Positions 1-11,252 are shown, counted from the stretch's first letter. The stretch is DNA of 64,000 nt from Hsuehochloa calcarea (GCA_036346395.1 JAYEVG010000047.1:62001-126000); one strand, 5' to 3'. Notes: generated by a model not told the origin, from the letters alone. Numbers and translations are program-made.

Positions 1-100
1 CCAAAAAACAGCCTTACCCTTGTTAACTTTTTCTATGTCATATATATTAGTTGCCATTTTGTCTAGTCACACTGAAAGTAGAAATATTGTTTGGAAGCAG

Positions 101-232
101 GACAGAAGATCTAGGCACAACCGCGGAGGGAGCACTGAAATGGATTCCCAAAGGGACAACAACTCCGACACGGACAAGAGCGATAACCCAGATTCCAAAC
201 CGAGAAGGAGCAGAGCGTCGTCTTCCAAATGA
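101..232 (+). CDS. Last coding exon of an unrecognised gene (partial)
   Basis: The sequence before position 101 is T-rich and ends in a good splice acceptor (AAGCAG), followed by an open frame of 43 codons ending in TGA at 230-232. The peptide is very hydrophilic: it starts DRRSRHNRGG, continues with many Asp, Ser, Asn and Lys, and ends RRSRASSSK. Such a charged, Arg/Ser-rich tail is typical of the C-terminus of nuclear or RNA-associated proteins, but no domain can be named from it. The rest of the gene lies upstream of the window. The roughly 300 bases after the stop look like 3' UTR. It could also be a chance open frame, although the acceptor and the composition argue for an exon. Confidence 0.4.
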   Translation, partial: DRRSRHNRGGSTEMDSQRDNNSDTDKSDNPDSKPRRSRASSSK

Positions 233-1598
233 GCACATCAGCATTCCTCCTATTACATTTCTTTGGTCCATTATGGACTGGCCTCCCTCCATCACATTGC
301 TGACGAATTGGTACCGAAGGCGCTGAAGCTTTCAATACACAAGAGCTCGAAGATTTCTTGGTTGTAACGGTTTATGATTTATTTGTAGAGAAGGTATTGT
401 TTTCTACTTGATCAGTTTATCTGTACTTACTGGTGATCTTGACAATTTGCTTGTGTAAGCTTTTAACAGTGTGTACAGTTTGTAGCATCATGAATACTGG
501 TCGATCCGAATATTTGTGAATGATAATGTTTCAGTTGAAAGCCTCTGTCCGTTTTGAAATAACCCAGATGTTGGCATTTTCAGAAAACAAAAGTACCCTA
601 CAGGTTCTAGTGCGATACTGACATAGTACTGTATCTTGGGAAAATTTTGGCAAAAACTGGTGAGTTAGTATTACGAATTAATCTGGTTACAACGTAGACT
701 AGGCCAGAATCTGTTTATATATTAGCGTTAAAAAGCCCATAATCTAAAATTCATAAGCATGACTAGAAACAGCTGAATTGAGTAGAGCAGAATTTCTGGT
801 TAATGGTTACAGGCCTATTACTGCAAGCTGTTGGAATGTGCCTTAACCAATGTATCCACCGGGACAATAATAGTGATCTATGGGTATGTGAGGAACTTTT
901 ACTTGACTTCTCCTAACGTTTCCTAGAAGATTGCTTCCCAGGAGGTTGGTGGGAAAGGGCGTCAGTTTCTCTTAGTACAACTGGAGTTTACACTTGCTGT
1001 CAAAAACTACATTTTAGATAAATATGTATAGGGGACTCGATCTTGTAATTATTGATAACAGTCGCGAACACGTGCACTTGCGTACGCTAGATCTATACTT
1101 TTTGTAATTATACCGTAGATATCTGAACTAATAAAATGTCTTGATATTTAATTCAAACACAACAAATCTAAGAGGCAGACCAATGGAGTCTCCTTTCATT
1201 ATTGAGCTAACAGAATTCAATCAATTTTTACAATTTCTTTCCCATGTATTTTTTTCTTTCGTTAAAAACCGAGGATGCAACAAAATACTGACAGTTAACT
1301 TGATATAAATAGCATACTAGTTAAACAATCTGGTAAAAAGCTACAGCTCTAAAAAAATCAACTCAGCTTCCCTGTAAACTAGTGACTAAAGCGCATGATT
1401 TTCTAATAAATTCGACCATTGCTAGCCTAAAATTTGCCTCATCATCGGCAATCTCAGTCTCAGCGCCGGAGATGGGACACAACAATTCGGATCCACATGC
1501 AAACAAGTCGATGATGGTTTGATCGTCGCTAGCTCGAAGCGTGCGATGGCTTCGGGGGTGCACACAACAGCTCTCGGGGATGACGGACTGGTCGTCAG
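233..1598. other. Non-coding stretch, no gene seen
   Basis: A/T-rich sequence. The first part is probably 3' UTR of the exon ending at 232. I see no transposon end, RNA gene or supported exon in the remainder. A 66-codon minus-strand frame at 1363-1563 is discussed among the rejected items. Confidence 0.4.
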
Positions 1599-2290
1599 TG
1601 TTGAATAATCTTTAATATTGTTTAAGTTTAAGTTTTAGTTTGTATAACTGAATTGGTAGTCATGAGCATTGATGACGCTAATTGTTTAAAGGTGAAAAGG
1701 TGACTGTAGGTGCATGTAGTACTTAAGTTACTTGTTTGCATGTAAGTTACTTGTTATTTACTAGTATAAATAAGAGAAAAAAAAGGAAAACCTATGTAGA
1801 AGTTTGGCAGAAACAAAATATTTGTATATTGTGTGTTCTTCTCCCCTTTCTTTGCGTTCCAGAGTGTTCGTGTGCGTGCGTCCAGGTGTTCTCTCCGGAA
1901 GCAGTTCTAATATTTAGTATCAGAGCTGGTATTGTGATGGTGAGGATGGCGAGGTCGTTGTCTCCGTGATGTCAAGGCGTGTCGCTGGTGGCTTAGAGGA
2001 GGTAGCCAGCGGCGGCATGCATGTGGCTAGCGGCGGTAAGCCGTTGGCGCGAGTCGGGAAGGAGGAGAGCGTCATGCTCCAGTACCCGTTGTTGATTAGT
2101 AGCAACTATGTTGCACGGTCAATGAAGATGCAAGTGTACATGGAGGCGCAAGAAGTGTGGGATGCCGTTGAAGAAGACGGCGTCGAGAGGCGCTAAGTTA
2201 AGAAGGCACTTGTCGATGATCAAATTATCGATCTTATGAAAATATATAAAAATAGAAGAAAATGATGCGTATCTCCTAGAAGAGAATAGG
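1599..2290 (+). mobile_element. Ty1-copia remnant: 5' LTR, primer site and gag start
   Basis: A candidate LTR begins TGTTGAATAATC at 1599 and ends near 1905. It is followed at about 1918 by GTATCAGAGCTGG, close to the TGGTATCAGAGC initiator-Met tRNA primer site used by plant LTR elements. The downstream frame (about 1966-2260) reads YPLLISSNYVARSMKMQVYM, then QEVWDAVEEDGVERR, a recognisable start of the copia gag (UBN2) domain. A stop codon (TAA) follows the last Arg, and homology fades by about 2290. Pol and the 3' LTR are absent, so this is a dead 5' fragment. The exact LTR 3' end is uncertain. Confidence 0.6.
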
Positions 2291-2339
2291 GTCGCTCTTT
2301 ACTACTATGAGCTGACTGTTTACAAGGAATGCCTACATC

Positions 2340-3060
2340 AGGCAAATGACTAATTCTAATTACACTGAGTATGATGTTGGCTATGCTCTTGTCTTCTTTG
2401 CCTCCTAGAGTTTTATCGTCTGTCTCGCTCTCGCCCCCTCTCCTCCTTCCATGCTCTATCTTTAAATAGCTTCCGAAGAGGTGGTAGTTGTTTCTAGACG
2501 AGACACCTGTGCGAAGCGTTGCATCTGGTCGGAGGGAGGTGGTAGTTGATTAAAGTATCAACTGCTGTGCGGTTAAATGTCGGTGGGACATTCGACCATT
2601 AGTCAGTGTCTTAGGATTATGTAACATCGCGCGGTATGAAGTATACAACACGTGTTCCATTCATCACACGGTAAAGGATATACCTGAATTTGGATTTAGA
2701 TATCAGTTTATAGCTTTACGAGCAGTTAACTAGTCGGAGACTAGGTACGGGACCTTGTTCGACTAGGGTATTTATTATGTAACCTCCAAATCCTTACGAC
2801 TAGTGAGGTCATTAGCCTTAGGGTTACAACCACGAAGATGTATGGTCTTTTCTTATGTATTAAAGTAATACATAGAGATTTTAATTCTCGTCAGCTAGCT
2901 CCCAAACTTTAAATGTATGGGTCGTGTTTAAACACTTTCTTTCGACGAAATCGTATCGGGCAGACCCCCATTAAATGTCATGACATTCAAAGTGGTCTGT
3001 ATTCATTTTAAAGTTGAGAAACGCCTTGAGACTTGAGAAGCTTTTCTATCTGTTGGTCAA
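2340..3060. other. Probable LTR or 3' region of the Tat-like element
   Basis: No open frame is convincing here. The sequence precedes the plus-strand frames of the Tat-like element and contains several gtcgg/cgacta words that recur inside that element (for example at 3590, 5260 and 10740). That suggests it belongs to the same element, perhaps as its LTR. I could not identify TG/CA ends or target duplications. Confidence 0.3.
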
Positions 3061-3066
3061 AAGATT

Positions 3067-6000
3067 TTGTCCTTTGGACTTCTCTTAACCCGGATGCGGT
3101 TAGAGAATTCTGACTATAAAAACCCTTTTGCATTGGGTGTTAGGTTTTCACGCCTTCTACTTCCTTTTCGCCTTCCAAAAGGAAAAAATTACCTCGACCA
3201 CTGTGACTTCTTCATCCAAAAGAATCCGCCATGTCGGATCTCATCACCAACCTGGTCGGTTCGATTTAAGTGAGAAGAAGCTAGAAAGTCCGAGAAGATT
3301 GGGTTGCTACGGATAGGAATATGATTTCTTGGAGATCGGCTATCGGGAGCATTCTCCAGTGGTGAAGATGGAGAAATTCATGTTTTCCTCGCATACATCG
3401 AATGCAGTTTTAGGCTCCTAGTTCACTTATTCTTTTCCCAAGTTTTGGAGTATTATAGAGTGGAGCTGGTTAATCTGGCCCCCAATGCCATCGCCAACCT
3501 TAGTATCTTTGTCTACCTTTGCGAAACGTACTTGGGGCAATTATGGATCTTTTCAAGTAGTACTACTGAATGGCGAATACGAAGAAGACGGCCGTACACA
3601 CGGAGAGTGTACCTTGTGCCTCCATGACGTAAAAGTTGATGAGTACATTCCCATGTACTCCAAATCTTCGTGGTCGTCATGGAAGAAAAGTTGATTTTAT
3701 ATGAAGATCACGCAGCAAGACTGCCTTTATTACAACGGAAAAAAGGCGATCGAAAATTCGCGATGGTGCTCCTCCTCAAAAAAGGAGGGAAAAGTACGGA
3801 GATGGGTTGAAGCCATCCAACTCCTTAATGTCGGGGTTTAACCTCTTGGCATGTGGTGAGAGACTTTTCGGTGCGTCGAATTAGTCCTTTGAAGGCCAGA
3901 GCTCATGCGATGCTCTGGTACATTGGTCGTGACGATGCGACAAAGAACTCCAAGGAAGGTAAATTCCAATGGATTCCAACTAGTTTGCTTTACTAGTTGA
4001 TTACTTTCATAATTCTAAAGTCTCTCATTTATTATTACAGCTTTATCTCCTGATGAAATCAGAAGCTGGATCAAGATGATCTGCGTCGGAGAGCGTGGCG
4101 AAAAGGCTGGCTTCCCTCTGATCTTAGCGGTTGTTCTTTGCAGAAGAGAAATTTGAGAGACTCGAGTAAAAATATCAACTACTTTTCATCTTTCTAATAT
4201 TTTCTGATCGGTTTTTACCTAAAATCCTCTTTGATATGCAGTCAGTCGGGCTTAGGATCAATGATGCCACTGAAACATGTTGATCCAATTGATGATCCGA
4301 CCATTCCTACGATCACTCAAGATCATGGTCTCATAGAGGTAGGTAACCGAAAAATATTTATTGTTAGATGAAGCATGTTCATCGCCTGACTAACTTTGTT
4401 TGTTTATCTAGGAGGTAATCGTTGAGTCTCATGCAGTCGCGCAAGACTTGCCAGTTGCTGTTGAAGTAGCTGTTTTGGAGACCAACAAATCTACACCCTT
4501 CGATCCAACGATTAGGAATGTTATCCTCGACTAGTTGGTCGATAATATTACTTCTGATCCCTTGTCGGAGAGTGTAAAGGGTACAATGAACCCTACCATT
4601 TCAGAACTGGCGAAATTGGTTGAAAAGAAGAGGAAGGCAAGCGCTACGGATTTTAAACCAGCGCCCTTCAAGGTCAAAACCAAAAAATCGACTAGGTATG
4701 TACAAATGTTAGTGATATGAGTGCATACCTTAAATGTCGTTGGTGATCTTGAACTCCTGAATTTTCTCTCTTCATTTTGTGTAGATCTTCTAGTGTTCCG
4801 GTCGTTTCCGACCAGAATATACCGGAAATCAAGTGGTCGAAGAAGTCCTCGATCAGAACTTCCCTCAGGTTAGAGTTCATAGGGAGAAAGTGGTCGAAGA
4901 AGCCCCCGAGTAGGCGTCAGGGCCAGAACTTATTCCGGATCATATGGTGATCATAACTCTATCGGCGGAGGTAGAAATCCCTAAAGATTCTCAACATGTT
5001 CTGACTCCTGTAAGTAAACCTTCCCAAACTAACAAGTTCCCTTTTCCCCATCGATTTATCAAGGATAAGGAGCTTGATACCGTTTGGGGGAAAATATCGG
5101 ACCGTCAAACTAAGACGAGTTCTGATGATATTTTTGCCGAATATAATGATGTGGCAATTCAGGTAAGTATCTGCAACCATTTTCCTAGTTTCTCTTAAAG
5201 TTTTATAGGAAACTTAAGGAAGAATGCTATCTGTGTAGCACATGGTCGAGAACTTTGCTGTGGTCGGAGGACCGACCCAGCGAATAAAGATCTTGGAGCA
5301 AAAACACTCCGAATTAGAAAGTAAGAACTTTCTACTTAACTTGTTTTCTTCTTCGTGGCTCTGTTTTTCTCCTTTTAATTATTCTCTCTTATCATATTTG
5401 ATAGATTTGGAGAAAATAAAAGAAAAAGTCATGGCTAAAGAAGCCAGAATATGCTTGAAGAAGAATGCCAAACTAAATATCGGTCGATCGCATTCATGAC
5501 GACCAGGCACAAAGAAGTTTTGAAAACCTGTGAAAAGAAGATTGAAGGTAAGTAGTCGTAAACTTGACTTAGTATTTTGCCTCTTCTAATCATTCTTACT
5601 TAACACTTGTTTTGCTTATGTAGAATAAAATCAAGCACTTACTAGAGCGAAAAAGGCTATGGAATTTGAGCAAGATAATGAGGCAGCTCTTGTGTGTAAT
5701 CTTGATCAAAAGATTACTTCACTTAATAAGATGATCTTCGATATAGGATCAGGATCGAGCTTGCCTACCTTGAGAGATCCAATGGAGAAGATGAACTACC
5801 TGGGACAACTTCTGGAGGATCTCAATAGCTTGCTCAAGACTACTAGAGGAAATTACTCCCGGTCAATGAAGGAATATATAGCGAGCGGAGTTAGTTTATC
5901 TTTGGCAAAACTGAAGGCTTCCGACCCCTCCACCAATCTTCAAGCCGTTGAAGAAGATTTCAACTGCTTGCCTGAAGAGGCGACCAAGTTTCTCAAGGAA

Positions 6001-6117
6001 GTAAGACCTCTTGAAGACAAGGTTGCAGAGAAATGGTGGTCGGATCTCCGTCAAGTAGCGATTAGTAGGAGATCTCTAGAAGTAGGAAATTATAATGTAA
6101 GATTTATGAAAATGTAA
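3067..6117 (+). pseudogene. Extra antisense ORF region of the Tat-like element
   Basis: Several plus-strand open stretches appear here: 3067-3273, 3445-3694, 4535-4720, 4944-5198, 5242-5499 and the best one, 5659-6117 (152 codons). They are separated by short T-rich segments with GT and AG edges that look like introns, as in the extra antisense gene of Tat-type elements. The 5659-6117 peptide is charged and mostly helical in appearance, with coiled-coil-like runs and the segment VAEKWWSDLRQVAISRR near its end. Some plant Tat ORFs are annotated as transposase-28 or mobile-domain-like, but I cannot place this peptide in a family. Stops between segments suggest it is dead. Confidence 0.45.
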
Positions 6118-7176
6118 AACTTACCTTTCCTTCATCAATGAAGTCTTTTGTTTATCTCGTCGACTTATGAAATATTCATATATTACCTAGCCCCCGACTG
6201 TTTTATAGTAGAAGATTTTTACTATATAAACAGTAGGCCAAGAATATGAACTTAAGTCTCAACCATTGTTCGAAAGTGTAGGACCGCAAAGGCGACTAGG
6301 GGGGTGAATAGGCGCTTTCTCAAATTTCTCGCCTTAATCAAATTCAACACGAACTTTACTCCTTTAGCTATAAAAGCTAAGAAGATCAGTAAGCACACAG
6401 ATGAAGCCTTGTGCTGAATTCGATAACCCCCTCAACCACAAGACACAAGTGGAGAATGGACCTCATTTGGTGGATGCAGGCAAGCTGTCCGATCGGCCAC
6501 TAACGAGCGGTCTGACCGATTTGAAATCGGTTCGACCGGCCTTGAACGGGCGGTCTGAAAAGCGGGCGGTCTGACCGCCGTATAGAAATCAGTCCGACCG
6601 ATTTAGTCCAGTACTGAAAAACAATGCCCAAATCCAAAATGAAATTTGGTCCAACTTTTGATTCAACCAATGAAACTTGACCAAATTTGGAGCACACCTC
6701 CCTAAGGATATTAGAGACCTATTTCTAGCGACGATCCTTCAGATCCACTTCACAAAAACGATCTCTGACGATTTTACCAAAGAAGTGCAAAAACCCTAGA
6801 AATATGAAAATCTTCATTCAAGACTTGCTTGTGGGGGGTTGATGATCTAGATGATTCTAGGAGTATTCCCACACATCAAAGCAAGATAAAATAGGTCAAG
6901 AGACCAAGCATAAACCCTTGAATCAAGGAAGCACCAAAATCAACAAAAGAGAGTTGAACACAAAGGAGAGAATCGATCTCTTAAGCAAGCATCACAAGAT
7001 TGATTGATCTCACAAGATGCTTACAAAGCCACTCCCTCAAGGAGGACAATAGCTCACACAAGAAGCACACACAATCTCTCCAAACCCTAGCTTCTCCTCT
7101 CCTCTCCTCTCCAAACCCTAGAAAAAGGTGGAGGGCTCCAAATAAGTGCTTAGGGGGTTTTACATCTCCCCCTTTC

Positions 7177-7186
7177 TATTTATAGG
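7177..7186 (-). promoter_or_regulatory. TATA box of the minus-strand copia LTR
   Basis: CTATAAATAG on the minus strand, with a CT-rich, leader-like stretch about 30-100 bases downstream. The position within the LTR fits a U3 promoter. Activity is unknown. Confidence 0.5.
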
Positions 7187-7751
7187 AGAGGCCTAGGGTT
7201 CCACTTTTGGGACCCACACACACATGGGACCCACACACACAAATCTGATCAGCGGCTCTCATCCTGTCGGCAAGACTCTCCCGTCCGAATCCCATCGGAA
7301 ACTCCTAGAGACTTGCACCGACTTCCGCACCGCCTGATCCAACCAGTTGCACCGAACTACCCGTTCGATCCATCTTGCCCATTCTGCACCATGCTTGAGT
7401 CACACGACCTCACCCGGCATCCATGATCGTTCCGGACCTCAGCTCTCCAAGCGTAGTCCCGATCCACCTTACCGTGGACGTCGTTGACCTGCAAGCCACT
7501 TGCACAACAATAGAGAAACAGATCGTCTCCGGGAACAAGCTCTTCACAACTTGACCCACATTAGTTCCACAATGCAATATGCAACAATAAAGCATTGACA
7601 TCCACACATTAAACACAATCAATACACATCAATGCCAAGAAGGCTCACCTTCAGTGATCGTGATCCGACCGCCCACATCGCCGGTCCGACCGATTTCAGG
7701 CCGGTCGGACCGATTCCACAACGGCGGTCGGACCGCCTGAAAGATCTAGAC

Positions 7752-7756
7752 CCGCC
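7752..7756. repeat. Candidate 5-bp target duplication (left copy), CCGCC
   Basis: CCGCC here and at 10326-10330 flank the plus-strand LTR exactly, and five bases is the expected size for a copia insertion. The outer sequences would join to restore one minus-strand LTR. Against it, the insert would begin ATTATGAG rather than the usual TG. Confidence 0.4.
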
Positions 7757-9143
7757 ATTATGAGTTAATGGAGTGTTTTGGTGATTAATGACAAATCCAA
7801 ATATGAGACTAACTCTTTTATCTGGTATTATCTTTGTGTAGTCTCATTTGGATATAAAGGTGAAACACAACGAGGTATGCAATCGACATCTCAATCTTAT
7901 ATATTGTTGCATTTCTCGGATCCAAAATATAGGATTGAACTCAACCTTAAGTTAAACTTGAATATGTGCATATGACCTTATTACACATTTGTGTATGCAC
8001 ACATTTAGGGGGAGTTTTATCCTATACTTTGTGGTTTCATTAGTATTGATCCATATTCCATTTACCACATATACTAAGGATCTTTACGTTGAAACAAAAC
8101 CTTAGAGTATATATAGAACTTGTGTAGTTCTTGTATACTCATGTTAGAGTATATATAACTTGTGTAGTTTATATATACTCATTTGTTCTCTCATTTATCA
8201 TCATTAAATTTATGAGAATTTAAGTGGTTATCATCAATTACCAAAGAGGGAAAGATTGAGGTATCTTGTCCCACCATTATGAGTTAATGGTATAGTGTGG
8301 TAATTAATGATGATCACATTGTGGAACTAACATTTTCCATGAGTTGGATATATAGGTTATGTTCCAGGATGATGAAGACTTGGAATGATCATGAGTTGAT
8401 CATCAAGTCAAGAGCTTGGTGTAAATAATGCATCATGAGTTGATGCTTATCAAGAAGAGATGATCATGAGTTGATCATCAAGATAAGAGAAGACCCATCA
8501 TGTGTTGATGGAGGTCAAGTGAAGGAATGCATCATGCGTTGATGCATATGAAGACTCGGGATGGAGAAATAATCATGTGTTGATAATGTTCAAGACAAGA
8601 TCCCGAAGTAGAGAAATCATCATGTGTTGATGATTGTCAAAGTCGAAGACCCGGACTTGAAGTGTTGATGTGCGTCATCAAGCTTCAAGAAGATGCAAGG
8701 CAAAGGTATGACTAGCTAGGGCTAAGGATGTGTTCCTAGTCTTTTACCGGTCTTGGTGTTTGGTTGGAAGACCGGATTGCTAGTATAGGTTGCCGTACTA
8801 TTAAGAGGGGTCTTAACTAGTAGTTTGAGTTAGTCATATGTTGATAACTCATTATGTTTGCTCTAGCTCATCTAGGCATGATGCTATTTATTTGCGAATG
8901 TGTTTTGCAAATAATCGAGGCTCATGCATAACCCTTGTAGCATGTGACTTAAGTTTGCAAATGCGTTTTGCAAATGGTGTAAGTCCATGTACCCTATTCC
9001 TTGTGATGAGTATTCTAAGGGTTAGCAAATGTGTTTTGTAACCTACTGAGAATATCATCTTTGAAACCTTGTCGAAAATTGCATTCAAATGAGCGAATGT
9101 GTTTTGCCATTTGAAGTGGAGCAATTGGAGTTGGCTCTGTGGT

Positions 9144-9470
9144 CTGCCGGTCGGACCGGCAGTGGTCACCGGTCGGACCGGTGGCAAATCGGTCCGACCG
9201 GTGTGCTACGGGCGGTCGACGGTTTCACGATCCGATTTCTTTGTGCGGAAGTTCGCGATTAAAAATCGGAACTTCCGCTGAGGAAGTTCCGAGATCAGCG
9301 GATCGTTTTTCCGAGCTCCTTTTGGGACTTAGCCATTTTGCGACGGCGGTCGGACCGCCAAAGACGCAGCGGTCGGACGATTCGGCGGTTCGACCGCCGA
9401 TGCATGGCGATCGAGCCAAGGCCCAACGGCTATTTTTCTAGCCGTTGGCGCATAAATGCGGTCCGACCGC
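9144..9470. repeat. Cluster of GGTCNGACC palindromes with varying flanks
   Basis: Inverted repeats with a 3-base centre: CTGCCGGT/ACCGGCAG at 9144-9162, CACCGGT/ACCGGTG at 9167-9183, CGGT/ACCG at 9190-9200, GGCGGT/ACCGCC at 9345-9359, CGGCGGT/ACCGCCG at 9383-9399 and GCGGT/ACCGC at 9458-9470. A separate CAACGGC/GCCGTTG stem is at 9424-9447. Related blocks occur in the minus-strand LTR parts at 6480-6610, 7675-7735 and 10505-10560. The flanks change between copies but remain complementary. Confidence 0.7.
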
Positions 9471-9544
9471 CATTGGTTGGCGGTCGACCGGCCTGGCCGC
9501 TTTTGATGGAATCTTCTCCCAACGGCTAGTTTTTATGTGTGGGC

Positions 9545-9555
9545 TATATATAGCC
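9545..9555 (+). promoter_or_regulatory. TATA box of the plus-strand copia LTR
   Basis: GCTATATATAGCC surrounds this position, upstream of a leader that runs to the LTR end at 10325. Most of the hairpin array therefore lies upstream of transcription start (U3) and would appear in RNA only at the 3' end of an element transcript or by read-through. Confidence 0.5.
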
Positions 9556-10325
9556 ACCTTGGCCGGTTGGGAGAGGTTCTTCGTGCTATTGTTAAGTGAT
9601 ATATTCATTCTTTGAGCTAAGAGCAAGCCTCTATTCTCTTTTGTGCATGTGTTGCACTTGGTGAGATTAGAGAGTAAACCCTAAGTGCATGTGTTGCCTT
9701 AGTTAGTGGATTGTGTATCCACGTGAGCGTTGACACTTGATTAGTTCAAGTGAAAGTTCGGATTTGTTACTCTTGGTGTTTGCCGACACCTAGACGGCGT
9801 GGAGCGTCGTCGGCGCGGTGATCTTCTCAAGAAGCTTGTGAGAAGACCCGGCGGTTTGTGAGTGGTGTGGTGCTCACCATCTCCGGAGTGGAGGAAGAGC
9901 AACCATAGTTGAGCGAGGTGTTGGTTCGGTTTGGAACCGGTTAAAGTGTTGGACTTACCTCGGAGGTATTGGCTTAATTAGTGGAGCCGGTCCAATTTGT
10001 TTGGGCTAACCTCAACGTGGATTAGGGGAGACCGACAAGTCTCCGAACACCACGGTAAAACATAATTGTGTCATCTTGTTTTTACTTGTGCTTTACTTTG
10101 AGCAATTTACATTCTTGCTTTAATTGCTTATATATCTTGTATGATTGCTCATATTGTATTGTGTTCATATTGTCGGTGCACTTAGTTGAGCCTTGTTGAT
10201 TTAGGTTTTAATTGAGCAAAACCAATTCGCTATTAGCTTCCGCATTTACATATTGGTTTAGCGCAAAAGAATTTTTTAAAACCGCCTATTCACCCCCCCC
10301 TCTAGTCGGCCACCTCGATCTTACA

Positions 10326-10700
10326 CCGCCCGAAAAGACTTAAGCCAAAATTCCAACTTGAAAATCCGAAACCTTCTGGAATTTTCAAACGAATAGAACT
10401 TTTGACTGGGAGCTCCAAAAATGATGTGACCACATCCAGGAGACTCCCCTCACTTGCCTACACATCCTATTTTTGGCTCAGCTCCAAACTCCACTTTTAG
10501 GCAATACCGGTCGGACCTCTGCAGGCGGTCGACCGCCCTTGCCGGTCGGACCGCTGTGGTCCTGGCTGATCAAGCAAAACCGAAAACGCGACAAATTGCA
10601 AACCAACAAAGCCATTCCCAATTGACTCATCATTCTAAGATCGTGCACATATCCTCACGATATCCACAGAAAGTATGTACTGATTGTTTGAAAAACTGAT
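10326..10700 (-). mobile_element. Copia-type LTR (minus), right part
   Basis: This continues the minus-strand LTR of 6277-7756 after the plus-strand insertion. It starts with the second CCGCC copy and carries further GGTCGGACC palindromes at 10505-10560. Its outer end, about 10700-10735, is placed where Tat-like words (TTGGTCGAAACCAG) resume. No coding sequence is seen. Confidence 0.4.
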
Positions 10701-11252
10701 CGTAATAATACTAGGAAACCTTTTTGGTCGAAACCAGTGTCAGGTTTCGACTAGTTGTAAATCTGTTTATCATAATCAAAGTACCTACTAAAACAATATA
10801 TGGTCGGAAGAAAAAGACTTTCTTTGATGAGAAAGAAAATATGCAAAAAAGAGAGTATGCAACAAACGATAAGTGGTTTTATTTATACGTAGTGACAAAC
10901 ACAGTCGGAAGGACGACTAAGAAATCAAGATATAACACATATTTACAATACGTGCTCATGCTCTAGTCCATTGGCGGGGAGGATCGTAGGAAAAGGACCG
11001 TCGCTAGGAAGCTCCTTTCAGTGGGCAGGACCACGTGCGGAGAAGGAGAGACTTCGACTAGGGGATTTTCTGTATCCCGACCAATAGCCAAATCAGAGTA
11101 GAATGAAATTTTGAAATGAATAAATATAATCTTCATAATCTTAAGCATATGAATCGCTAGACGACCAAAGTATAGGTACATACATACAAACAACATCACT
11201 CGTCATGAGAAATTAAAGGAATGACTAAAAAATAATAGAAATGAAATAAAGT

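Larger units (their letters stand above)
6277..7756 (-). mobile_element. Copia-type solo LTR (minus), left part
   Basis: Read on the minus strand, this ends in the grass copia signature CGCCTATTCACCCCCCTAGT and then CCTACA at 6277, the usual LTR end just before a tRNA-primer site, but no primer site or internal region follows. A TATA box (CTATAAATAG, minus) sits at 7177-7186, followed by a CT-rich leader including a (CTCCT)n run at 7090-7112. Several palindromic CGGTCNGACCG blocks lie at 6480-6610 and 7675-7735. The same LTR seems to continue at 10326-10700, so the plus-oriented LTR between them was inserted later. Confidence 0.6.
7755..9722 (+). repeat. Array of at least 21 hairpins with a TGNGT pentaloop
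   Basis: Each unit is an inverted repeat around TGAGT, TGTGT or TGCGT. The stem sequences differ from unit to unit yet stay paired. Units are at 7755-7771 (CCATTA), 8105-8140, 8147-8180 (14-16 nt arms), 8273-8291, 8336-8348 (TCCA), 8385-8403 (ATGATCA), 8430-8446 (GCATCA), 8459-8479 (GATGATCA), 8495-8511 (CCATCA), 8527-8547 (ATGCATCA), 8569-8587 (one mismatch), 8615-8635 (AATCATCA), 8665-8681 (TTGATG), 8722-8739 (one bulge), 8890-8912 (one G-T pair), 8954-8974 (TTTGCAAA), 9020-9043 (one bulge), 9084-9115 (bulge and G-T pair), 9643-9657 (GTGCA), 9681-9702 (one bulge) and 9706-9722 (GTGGAT). The function is unknown. Confidence 0.75.
7757..10325 (+). mobile_element. Copia-type LTR (plus) rich in small hairpins
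   Basis: A plus-strand LTR or LTR derivative of about 2.57 kb. Its 3' end carries the grass copia signature CCGCCTATTCACCCCCCCCT and finishes CTTACA at 10325. A TATA box sits at 9545-9555. No gag, pol or primer site is attached, so it looks like a solo LTR, perhaps itself composite because the opening CCATTATGAGTTAATGG recurs at 8274. Between 7755 and 9722 there are at least 21 inverted repeats with a TGNGT pentaloop, and between 9144 and 9470 a set of palindromes built on GGTCNGACC. Candidate 5-bp target duplications CCGCC flank it. Confidence 0.6.

Noticed and set aside
1363..1563. 66-codon minus-strand frame
   Set aside because: The composition is protein-like (ends KSCALVTSLQGS), but there is no domain, splice context or neighbouring exon to support it.
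7755..9722. CRISPR-like or simple tandem repeat array
   Set aside because: Spacing is irregular, there are no constant direct repeats, and the constant part is only a 5-base loop. The host is a plant nuclear genome.
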